Positions 55,835 to 62,996 of a stretch of 64,000 nucleotides of DNA are shown one piece after another (position 1 is the stretch's first letter; each line of letters begins with the position of its first letter). This DNA comes from Halomonas sp. Its GTDB lineage: Bacteria > Pseudomonadota > Gammaproteobacteria > Pseudomonadales > Halomonadaceae. A program made the translations under genes and the position numbers. The stretch lies in assembly GCA_018401555.1 (NCBI GenBank), contig JAGYKP010000099.1:1-64000 (forward strand), written 5' to 3'. The notes beneath the pieces were generated by a model, which worked only from the letters and a program-made list of their open reading frames with translations, was not told the DNA's origin and searched no databases.

Positions 55835-56344
55835 ATGGATGCACGCGAATACCTCGCCAGGCAGGGAATCGAAGGCGAACGCGACCGCGAGCGACCCAAT
55901 ACCCTGGAAGAGAAGGCCTGGGCCCGTGCCCGGGAGGCCGGCGATCACCGCCCCCGGGCCGGCACGCCCCACGACTGGGAGGAGTGGGAGCGCTACCACG
56001 ACGATCTGGCCGAGGGTGCCGAGTCGATCACCCAGAAGATCGACCACGAGGCCCATCGCCGGGCCCTGGAGCATGACAGCACCGCCCGCGCTGATGCCGC
56101 CGTCGGCATCGTTACGCCGAGCGGGGGGAGTGGCAGTCGCGCCACTGCTGAGTTGCCCGACACCGATCACGGGGAGCCGCCAAGGCTGCGCCTGGCACTC
56201 AAGGTGCTGGCGTTCCTGCTGCCACCCTTGGCCCTGGGCCTGGCCGGAGAGTCGGCACGCCGGGTGCTGGTCGCCGTGGCATTGACCCTGCTGGGCTGGG
56301 TGCCCGGGGTGGTGTACGCCTGGCGCTGCCTCGCTGACTCCTGA
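55835..56344 (+). CDS. Soluble-domain protein with C-terminal Pmp3/YqaE-like membrane domain
   Basis: A 169-residue protein. The first 120 residues are hydrophilic and charged (MDAREYLARQGIEGERDRER, WEEWERYHDDLAEGAESITQ); the last 50 (LALKVLAFLLPPLALGLAGE, RVLVAVALTLLGWVPGVVYAW) match the two-helix UPF0057/Pmp3 fold with its LLPP and LLGWVPG motifs. Usual YqaE proteins are only about 50 residues, so this is an extended form, with the first part probably in the cytoplasm. ATG 55835 with GGAG upstream. Function unknown; Pmp3 proteins affect membrane potential and salt stress. Confidence 0.75.
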   Translation: MDAREYLARQGIEGERDRERPNTLEEKAWARAREAGDHRPRAGTPHDWEEWERYHDDLAEGAESITQKIDHEAHRRALEHDSTARADAAVGIVTPSGGSGSRATAELPDTDHGEPPRLRLALKVLAFLLPPLALGLAGESARRVLVAVALTLLGWVPGVVYAWRCLADS

Positions 56345-56389
56345 CCGGCCCGGGCGGCTTGGCAGTGGCATGAAGCCCCGTGTAAGCTT

Positions 56390-56419
56390 GGTAAACCTAA
56401 CTTTGTAACGAGGTTTACC
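56390..56419 (+). promoter_or_regulatory. Inverted repeat overlapping the ribosome-binding site of the EamA gene
   Basis: GGTAAACCT, 12 bases, AGGTTTACC: a perfect 9-bp inverted repeat whose second arm holds the AGG of the ribosome-binding site and ends one base before the ATG. It could act as an operator in DNA or as a translation-blocking hairpin in RNA. Confidence 0.6.
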
Positions 56420-56420
56420 G

Positions 56421-57290
56421 ATGGGCTTCCTGGTTGGCGTTACCGTCCTCTGGGCGTTCTCCTTCTCGCTGATCGGCGTCTACCTGGCCGGCCAGGTGGA
56501 CAGCTACTTTGCGGTGCTGTTGCGCGTCGGGCTGGCGGCGCTGGTCTTCCTGCCCTTCCTGCGCCCACGGCTGTTGAGAGGACGACAGCGCTGGCTGCTG
56601 ATGGGGCTGGGGGCGGTGCAGCTGGGGGTGATGTACCTGTTCTTCTACCAGTCATTCCTGCTGCTGTCGGTGCCGGAGGTGCTGCTGTTCACCATCTTCA
56701 CGCCGATCTATATCACCCTGCTCGACGATGCGCTGTTCGGCCGCTTCACCCCCTTCTACCTTGCCACCGCGGCGCTGGCGGTGCTGGGTGCCGCGGTGAT
56801 CCGCTACGCCGATGTGGACAGCGGCTTCTGGCTGGGCTTCCTGGTGGTGCAGGGCGCCAACCTCTGTTTCGCCCTGGGACAGGTGGGCTACCGGCGGCTG
56901 TCGGCCGAGCTTCCCGACTCGCTGCCGCGCCACAGCGTGTTCGCCTGGTTCTACCTCGGGGCCCTGGTGGTGGCGGTGCCGGCCTTCGCCCTGCTCGGCA
57001 ACGCCGCCGCGCTGCCGGCCACCGGCGTGCAGTGGGGGGTGCTGCTGTGGCTGGGCCTGGTGGCCTCCGGCCTGGGCTACTTCCTGTGGAACCTGGGCGC
57101 CGTGCGGGTGGATGCCGGCGCGCTGGCGATCATGAACAATGCGCTGATTCCGGCTGGGCTGGTGGTCAATCTGGTGATCTGGAACCGCGATGCCGACCTC
57201 GCCCGCCTGGGGCTGGGCGGGGCCATCATCCTGGCGGCCCTGCTGCTCAACGAGTGGTGGGTGCGGCGGCGCTCGGTGGAAGCGGCCTGA
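56421..57290 (+). CDS. EamA-family (10-helix) metabolite exporter
   Basis: A 289-residue drug/metabolite transporter with two EamA repeats and about ten helices: LVGVTVLWAFSFSLIGVYLA opens repeat 1, and FWLGFLVVQGANLCFALGQV opens repeat 2. LGYFLWNLGAVRVDAGALAIMNN is the typical end of repeat 2. The likely substrates are amino acids or carboxylates by family, unknown here. ATG 56421 directly after the inverted repeat. Intact. Confidence 0.88.
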   Translation: MGFLVGVTVLWAFSFSLIGVYLAGQVDSYFAVLLRVGLAALVFLPFLRPRLLRGRQRWLLMGLGAVQLGVMYLFFYQSFLLLSVPEVLLFTIFTPIYITLLDDALFGRFTPFYLATAALAVLGAAVIRYADVDSGFWLGFLVVQGANLCFALGQVGYRRLSAELPDSLPRHSVFAWFYLGALVVAVPAFALLGNAAALPATGVQWGVLLWLGLVASGLGYFLWNLGAVRVDAGALAIMNNALIPAGLVVNLVIWNRDADLARLGLGGAIILAALLLNEWWVRRRSVEAA

Positions 57291-57355
57291 GGTCGGGTTT
57301 GCCCGGGGCCGGGTCGCTCGCCATAATGAGCCGCTGCGATGCGAGAGGCCCCCGA

Positions 57356-58272
57356 ATGCCATCCCAACAGAGAACACCGGTGGGGCGCGAGACGCCACCC
57401 TTCCGCAACATCGGCCTGATCGGCCGCCTGGGCAGCGCCAAGGTGGTCGAGACCCTCAAGCGGCTGATGCGCTTCCTCGACGAGCGCGGCCTGCATGTGA
57501 TCGTCGAGGATCGCACCGCCACGGTGCTGCTCGACCACGGCCACCCCGAGGCCAGTCGACGCATGCTCGGCGAGCTGTGTGACCTGGTGATCGTGGTCGG
57601 CGGCGACGGCAGCCTGCTGGGAGCGGCGCGTACCCTCTGCCATAGCGGTACCCTGGTGCTGGGGTCAACCGCGGCCGGCTGGGGTTCTTGACCGATATTT
57701 CTCCCGACGAGCTGGAGGAGCGGGTCGGTGAGGTGCTCGATGGGCACTACGAGGTGGAGGAGCGCTTCCTGCTCGATGCCGAGCTCTACCGCGGCGATAC
57801 CCTGATGGGCAGTGGCGATGCCCTCAACGAGGTGGTGCTGCACCCCGGCAAGGCGGTGCGCATGATCGAGTTCGAGCTGTTCCTCGACGGCCAGTTCGTC
57901 TACAGCCAGCGCAGCGACGGTCTGATTATCGCCACTCCTACCGGCTCGACGGCCTATTCGCTCTCCGGCGGCGGGCCGATCATGCATCCCCGGTTGGATG
58001 TGCTGACCCTGGTGCCGATGTTTCCGCACACCCTGTCGAGTCGTCCCATCGTGGTGGACTCTTCCAGCGAGATCCGCATCCATATCGGCGAGACCAATCA
58101 GACCTACCCGCATATCAGCTGCGACGGCCAGACCCGGGCGGTGGCCAAGCCCGACGATGTCCTGGTGATTCGCCGCAAGCCCCAGACGGTGCACCTGGTG
58201 CATCCGGTGGGGCACAACTTCTACGAGGTCCTGCGCAGCAAGCTGGGCTGGAGCCACCGCCTGGGAGATTGA
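57356..58272 (+). CDS. nadK: NAD kinase (one frame break)
   Basis: Phosphorylates NAD to NADP; an essential enzyme in most bacteria. Motifs: RNIGLIGRLGSAKVVETLKR, the GGDG motif in LVIVVGGDGSLLGAARTLC, then NRGRLGFLTDISPDELEERV after restoration, ALNEVVLHPGKAVRMIEFEL, SDGLIIATPTGSTAYSLSGG (NAD-binding) and SSRPIVVDSSSEIRI. A run of four Gs at 57661-57664 should be five, as VLGVNRGRLGFL requires. Restored length about 305 residues. ATG 57356. The stop is one base before the next gene's GTG, so the two are cotranscribed. Confidence 0.94.
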
Positions 58273-58273
58273 C

Positions 58274-59278
58274 GTGAACAAGCGGGCGAGGCTCGAAGGC
58301 TATGACCTGATCGGCGACGTGCATGGCTGCGGCGCCACCCTGGCCGCGTTGCTGGAGAAGCTGGGCTACCACCAGCGCGGCGGGGTCTACCGCCACCCGC
58401 GGCGCAGGGTAATCTTCCTTGGCGACCTGGTCGACAGGGGGCCGCGTATCCGGCTGGCGGTGCAGATCGCCCGGCGCATGGTCGAGGAGGGCGAGGCGCA
58501 CATCGTGATGGGCAATCACGAGTACAATGCCCTGACCTACTGCCAGCGTGCTCCCTCCGGACTGGGACGCGACTGGCTGCGCGAGCATACCCCGCGCAAC
58601 AACCGCATCATTCGCGAGACTCTCGAGCAGTATCAGGACCATCCCCAGGAGTGGGACGATGCCCTGGCCTGGTTCCTGGAGATCCCGCTGTGCCTGGAAC
58701 TCGATGGCCTGCGCGTGGTGCACGCCTGCTGGGACCAGCCGCTGGTCGACGAGCTCTACCGGCGGCGTCCCGATGGCCGCATGGATGAGGCCTTCCTGAT
58801 CGAGTCCACGGCGCCCGGCACCCGGGCCTTTCGTATCCTCGATCGCCTCACGCGTGGCACCCAGATCCCCCTGCCCCTGGGCGTGGACATCCACTCCGGA
58901 GATGGCTTCACCCGGCGCAGCTTCCGCGCCCATTTCTGGGCACGGGCGCCCGAGACCTGGGGCGATGTGGTGTTCCAGCCCGACAACCTGCCGGGGGATC
59001 TCGAACAGCGCCCCTTGACGGCGGAGGAGAGAGCTCGCCTCAGCCATTATGGTCTCGACGAGCCGCCGCTGTTCATCGGGCACTACTGGTGCGAGGGCAT
59101 CCCCGCGCTGCCGGCTCCCAATATCGCCTGCCTGGACTACAGCGCGGTCAAGTTCGGTCGCCTGGTGGCCTACCGCTGGAGCGGCGAGTCGCGCCTGGAT
59201 GCCGACCACTTCGTGTGGCTGGGAGTGCCCCGGGAAGAGCAGGTGCGTCCCCAGCCGTGGGAGATCGATTTCGACTGA
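58274..59278 (+). CDS. PPP-type (calcineurin-like) metallophosphatase
   Basis: A 334-residue phosphoprotein-phosphatase-fold enzyme. The three metal motifs are intact: DLIGDVHGCGATLAALLEKL (GDxHG), RRVIFLGDLVDRGPRIRLAV (GDxVDRG) and AHIVMGNHEYNALTYC (GNHE); later His ligands are in LRVVHACWDQ and LFIGHYWCEG. Substrates could be phosphoproteins, diadenosine polyphosphates or others. GTG start at 58274 behind GGGAG, one base from the nadK stop, so it is co-expressed. Intact. Confidence 0.88.
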   Translation: MNKRARLEGYDLIGDVHGCGATLAALLEKLGYHQRGGVYRHPRRRVIFLGDLVDRGPRIRLAVQIARRMVEEGEAHIVMGNHEYNALTYCQRAPSGLGRDWLREHTPRNNRIIRETLEQYQDHPQEWDDALAWFLEIPLCLELDGLRVVHACWDQPLVDELYRRRPDGRMDEAFLIESTAPGTRAFRILDRLTRGTQIPLPLGVDIHSGDGFTRRSFRAHFWARAPETWGDVVFQPDNLPGDLEQRPLTAEERARLSHYGLDEPPLFIGHYWCEGIPALPAPNIACLDYSAVKFGRLVAYRWSGESRLDADHFVWLGVPREEQVRPQPWEIDFD

Positions 59279-59372
59279 TACAAACTGTTACAAAATTCCG
59301 GGGTCGAGGGCTGAACTCCCGACCCTCTCCGCTATCTGAGTAGGTGTTCCCTTGAATGATCCCTTGCTCTTG

Positions 59373-59400
59373 TCCGGCGGCCCCCTCCGCCGGATTTTTT
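59373..59400 (+). terminator. Terminator after the nadK-phosphatase unit
   Basis: TCCGGCGG, CCCCCT loop, CCGCCGGA and TTTTTT: a clear rho-independent terminator 95 bases after the phosphatase stop. In the gap before it, GGGTCG and CGACCC can also pair. Confidence 0.88.
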
Positions 59401-59455
59401 ATGCGTGTCCGTCCAGCGCTTGTCGCCGAAACTTCCCGCCGCTCGAGGTAATGCC

Positions 59456-60310
59456 ATGTACCGCGTGATGCTGCTGCCCGTCGATGCCGATACCCGAGAG
59501 CTGCGCCGCGCCCTGTGGGCGGCGCGTATCGGCCATCGCATCACCGAGGAGGCGGAGGGGCCGCTGCTGTGGCTGGCCGACCCGGCCCAGCACGAGGCGC
59601 TGCTGGAGGTGGTGGGACGCTGGCAGCGCGGCGAGCCGCTGCCGGTCGAGACGCCGCCGCGGCGTCCCGGCAATGCCGACTCGCTGCTATCGGTGCTGCG
59701 TCAGGTGCCGCTCACCGCGACGACCCTGGGCTTGTGTCTGCTGGTGTTTGCCGCCATGGCGGTGTTCGGTGACCTGGTGATCGCGGGGCTTGCCATCGTG
59801 CCCCTGGGGATCAGCCCGGCCGGCACCCTGTCCGTGGGCAGCCTGACGGAGGCGCTGGCGTCGGGCCAGGTGTGGCGGCTGCTGTCGCCGGCCTTCCTGC
59901 ATTTCGGCTGGATGCACCTGATCTTCAACATGCTCTGGCTGTGGTACTTCGGCCGCCAGGTCGAGGCGCTGCAGGGCAGCCTGCGCATGCTGACGATCCT
60001 GCTTGCCGCCGGCATCGGTGCCAACCTGGCCCAGTACGCCGCCGGCACTGCACTGTTCGGCGGCATGTCGGGCGTGGACTTCGCGCTGCTCGGCTATGTC
60101 TGGCTGATGTCGCGGCGCGCCCCGGGCAGCGGCTTCTTCGTGCCCCAGATGCTGGTGGTGTTCATGCTCGGCTGGATGCTCTTTACCATGACCGACATGG
60201 CCGGGGCGGTGGGCTTCGGCAACGTGGCCAACGAGGCACACCTGGGTGGCCTGGTCGTGGGCCTGGCCCTGGGCTGGTACTATTCCGGGCGGGCACGCCG
60301 GCAGCGCTGA
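59456..60310 (+). CDS. Rhomboid-family intramembrane serine protease (GlpG-like)
   Basis: 284 residues. An N-terminal soluble domain (MYRVMLLPVDADTRELRRAL, about 65 residues) like the GlpG cytoplasmic domain, then a six-helix rhomboid core: LLSPAFLHFGWMHLIFNMLW (His/Asn oxyanion residues), the nucleophile S205 in FGGMSGVDFALLGYVWL (family GxSG), and the catalytic H262 in NVANEAHLGGLVVGLALGWY. Substrates unknown. ATG 59456 with GAGGTA upstream. Intact, no partner gene. Confidence 0.9.
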   Translation: MYRVMLLPVDADTRELRRALWAARIGHRITEEAEGPLLWLADPAQHEALLEVVGRWQRGEPLPVETPPRRPGNADSLLSVLRQVPLTATTLGLCLLVFAAMAVFGDLVIAGLAIVPLGISPAGTLSVGSLTEALASGQVWRLLSPAFLHFGWMHLIFNMLWLWYFGRQVEALQGSLRMLTILLAAGIGANLAQYAAGTALFGGMSGVDFALLGYVWLMSRRAPGSGFFVPQMLVVFMLGWMLFTMTDMAGAVGFGNVANEAHLGGLVVGLALGWYYSGRARRQR

Positions 60311-60353
60311 TCTCGCCGTCAGCGCATTGCGTATGTACACAGAGAGACGAACC

Positions 60354-60638
60354 ATGAGCGATATGACCTTCGAGCGCATGATCCAGCAGATGACCCCGGC
60401 CATCTACGCGAGCCTCAAGCAGGCGGTGTCCCTGCGCAAGTGGCCCGACGGCCGGATGCTGACCCGCGAGCAGACCGAGCTGTGCCTCGAGGCGGTGATG
60501 CGTTACGAGGTGGAGAACAATGTGCCCGAGAGCGAGCGGGTAGGCTACCTCGAACGCCGCACCTGCGGCGGCGCCAGCAGTGGGGCGAACGTCGATCCCG
60601 CGCTGGCCGGTCTGGCCAAGGATGCCGGCCGTGACTGA
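60354..60638 (+). CDS. DUF1315 (YeaC-like) protein
   Basis: A 94-residue soluble protein of the DUF1315 family: MIQQMTPAIYASLKQAVSLRKWPDGRMLTREQTELCLEAVM. The family motif L-K-x-A-V-E-x-G-x-W-P-D-G-x-x-L-T is preserved. Function unknown. ATG 60354. It overlaps the next gene by 17 bases, as in other gammaproteobacteria where DUF1315 and DUF2797 genes are linked. Intact. Confidence 0.8.
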   Translation: MSDMTFERMIQQMTPAIYASLKQAVSLRKWPDGRMLTREQTELCLEAVMRYEVENNVPESERVGYLERRTCGGASSGANVDPALAGLAKDAGRD

Positions 60639-61482
60639 GTCCATCGCCGCGGCCGCCGAGGTGACGGGCTGCCTGACCAAGATGGCCATCGTTCCGGGGC
60701 AGGGCGGCGAGCCCGCCCGCTATACCCTGCGCGCCGGCGAGCAGCGCCTCGACCTCAACGAACACCTTGGCAAGCCGCTCTCGCTTGCCTGGAGCGGTGC
60801 CATCGCCTGCACCCACTGCGGCCGGGCGACCAGGAAGAGCTTCGCCCAGGGCTACTGCTACCCCTGCTTCAAGCGCCTCGCCCAGTGCGATACCTGCATC
60901 GTCAAGCCGGAGACCTGCCATTTCTTCGCGGGTACCTGCCGGGAGCCGGAGTGGGCCGAGCGACACTGCTTCCAGCCGCATATCGTCTATCTGGCCAACG
61001 CCTCGGGCCTCAAGGTGGGCATTACCCGCGGCACCCAGGTGCCGACCCGCTGGCTCGACCAGGGTGCCGTCCAGGCGCTGCCTGTCCTGGCGGTGGATAC
61101 CCGTCAGCAGTCCGGCTTCGTGGAGATGCTGTTCAAGGAGGAGGTCTCCGACCGCACCAACTGGCGGGCCATGCTCAAGGGCGATACCACAGCGCTCGAT
61201 CTGCCCGCCGAGCGGGATCGCCTGCTGGCGCGCCTCGAGGCCGGCCTCGCCAACCTGCGTGAACGCTTCGGGGCGGATGCCATCCGCGTGCTGGACGAGG
61301 CGCCGGTGGCTCTCGACTATCCGGTGCTCGAGTATCCTACCAAGGTGGTCTCCCACAACCTCGACAAGACCCCGGAGGTGTCCGGCACCCTGCTGGGCCT
61401 CAAGGGGCAGTACCTGATCCTCGACAGCGGCGTGATCAACCTGCGCAAGTACACCGGGTACGAGGTCAAGGTGGTCGCCTGA
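60622..61482 (+). CDS. DUF2797 zinc-ribbon protein
   Basis: A 286-residue protein. A cysteine-rich N-terminal zinc region (ACTHCGRATRKSFAQGYCYP, CFKRLAQCDTCIVKPETCHF) precedes LKVGITRGTQVPTRWLDQGA, which is similar to GIY-YIG-type elements, and KVVSHNLDKTPEVSGTLLGLKGQYLI. Function unknown; nucleic-acid binding is possible. I used the ATG at 60622, though a GTG at 60631 is possible. Overlaps the DUF1315 gene. Intact. Confidence 0.82.
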   Translation: MPAVTESIAAAAEVTGCLTKMAIVPGQGGEPARYTLRAGEQRLDLNEHLGKPLSLAWSGAIACTHCGRATRKSFAQGYCYPCFKRLAQCDTCIVKPETCHFFAGTCREPEWAERHCFQPHIVYLANASGLKVGITRGTQVPTRWLDQGAVQALPVLAVDTRQQSGFVEMLFKEEVSDRTNWRAMLKGDTTALDLPAERDRLLARLEAGLANLRERFGADAIRVLDEAPVALDYPVLEYPTKVVSHNLDKTPEVSGTLLGLKGQYLILDSGVINLRKYTGYEVKVVA

Positions 61483-61537
61483 GGCCTCGGCTATCCTGTC
61501 GGCTGAGCCCACGATGTCAGCCGACAGGAGACTCCCG

Positions 61538-62537
61538 ATGAGCGAGACCATGCGCGCCATGCGCCTGCATGCCCCCGGCCAGCCGCTGGAGCTGGAAACC
61601 CTGCCGCGCCCCCGACCGGGGGCCGGAGAGGTCCAGCTGCGCGTGCTGGCCTGCGGCGTGTGCCGTACCGACCTGCACGTGGTGGATGGCGAGCTGACCG
61701 AACCGCGCCTGCCGCTGGTGCCCGGCCACGAGATCGTTGGCGAGGTCACCGCACTGGGGGAGGGGGGGAGCGGACTCTCGATCGGCCAGCGCGTCGGGGT
61801 GCCCTGGCTGGGCTGGACCTGCGGCGAGTGCGCCGCCTGTCGGCGCGGCGAGGAGAACCTCTGCGAGCGCGCCGAGTTCACCGGCTACACCCGCGATGGT
61901 GGCTACGCCGAGTATTGCGTGGCCGATGCACGCTACTGCTTTCCCGTGCATGGCGACGATGCCCAGGCGTGTGCGCCGCTTCTCTGTGCGGGACTGATCG
62001 GCTACCGCACCTGGCGCCTGGCCGGCGGCGTGGCGAACCGGTGCCTGGGCATCTATGGGTTCGGTGCCGCGGCGCATATCCTGGCACAGCTGGCCGTCGC
62101 CCGCGGCCAGCGCGTCTTCGCCTTTACTCGGCCCGGTGATGCCGAGGCCCAGGCCTTCGCCCGCCGCCTCGGCGCCGAGTGGGCCGGCGGCAGCGGACGA
62201 GGCACCGCCGGAACCCCTCGACGCCGCCCTGCTGTTCGCCCCGGTGGGCGATCTGGTGCCCGCCGCGCTCGCCCAGGTGCGTCCGGGGGGCGTGGTGGTC
62301 TCCGGCGGCATCCACATGTCCGACATCCCCAGCTTTCCCTACCGCCTGCTGTGGGAGGAGCGCAGCGTGAAGTCGGTGGCCAACCTGACCCGTCGCGACG
62401 GCGAGGAGTTCCTGGCCCTGGCCCCCGGGGTGCCGATTCGTACCGAGACCCGCGCCTATCCGCTGACGCAGGCCAACCAGGCGCTTGATGACCTGCGCGA
62501 GGGGCGCCTCTCCGGTGCCGCCGTGCTGGTGCCCTGA
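61538..62537 (+). CDS. Zinc-dependent alcohol dehydrogenase (one frame break)
   Basis: A medium-chain dehydrogenase of about 332 residues. Catalytic zinc ligands in LACGVCRTDLHVVDG and LVPGHEIVGEV; structural zinc site C-x2-C-x2-C-x7-C in CGECAACRRGEENLC. The NAD-binding motif is atypical: LGIYGFGAAAHILAQLAVAR, with GFGAAA. The frame shifts at about 62190 (one extra G), after which ADEAPPEPLDAALLFAPVGD follows. AGGAG seven bases before ATG 61538. Related proteins act on short-chain alcohols or aldehydes. Confidence 0.87.
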
Positions 62538-62561
62538 GCCGTTGCCGGCTCCCCAACGGGA

Positions 62562-62585
62562 ACAGGCCCCTCGCGAGGGGCCTGT
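62562..62585. terminator. Bidirectional terminator between adh and sorB genes
   Basis: ACAGGCCCCTCG is followed directly by its reverse complement CGAGGGGCCTGT: a perfect 24-base palindrome between convergent genes. T-runs are short. Confidence 0.7.
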
Positions 62586-62606
62586 GGCGAGTGGCGACAA
62601 CAGGGG

Positions 62607-62987
62607 TCAGCCGGAGTCGGCGACCGTGGGGTAGGGGTTGTCCGGCATCAGCGTGCGCGGCAGCGCCGGACGGCGGGTATCCTCCTTGGGACCGTAGTAC
62701 TCGGCCAGGTAGTCGAGGATGGTGTCCTCCGTCTCGGGCTGGAACTCCCACAGCCCCTGGGTCTCCTGCATCCAGCGGATCAGGTACTCCCAGTGGTTGC
62801 GAGTGCCGCTGTTCTGGGTCACCAGGCTGGCCGAGTGGCAGGCGGTGCAGTTGCTGCGTACCGTCTCCCACCCCTCGGCCATCACCAGGCCGGTATCGGG
62901 GTCGCTCTCCTGGGCGGCGACGCTCAGCGGCAAGCCGAGCATCGCGACACCCAGCAGCGGGTTGATAAGCCTCTTGAAACGCGTCAT
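62607..62987 (-). CDS. Sulfite dehydrogenase cytochrome c subunit (SorB-like)
   Basis: A 126-residue periplasmic c-type cytochrome. The signal peptide (MTRFKRLINPLLGVAMLGLPLSVAAQ) precedes a mono-heme class I cytochrome: SNCTACHSASLVTQ (C47, C50, H51) and an axial-Met candidate in RTLMPDNPY. It follows the molybdopterin subunit gene with a 9-base gap, as in sorAB, and takes electrons from sulfite oxidation. The sorB assignment rests on that pairing. Intact. Confidence 0.85.
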   Translation of the reverse strand: MTRFKRLINPLLGVAMLGLPLSVAAQESDPDTGLVMAEGWETVRSNCTACHSASLVTQNSGTRNHWEYLIRWMQETQGLWEFQPETEDTILDYLAEYYGPKEDTRRPALPRTLMPDNPYPTVADSG

Positions 62988-62996
62988 GGCTACCTC

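Noticed and set aside
59279..59372. The GGGTCG/CGACCC region after the phosphatase as a second tRNA remnant
   Set aside because: The sequence slightly resembles a tRNA 3' half, but no acceptor or anticodon stem can be completed.
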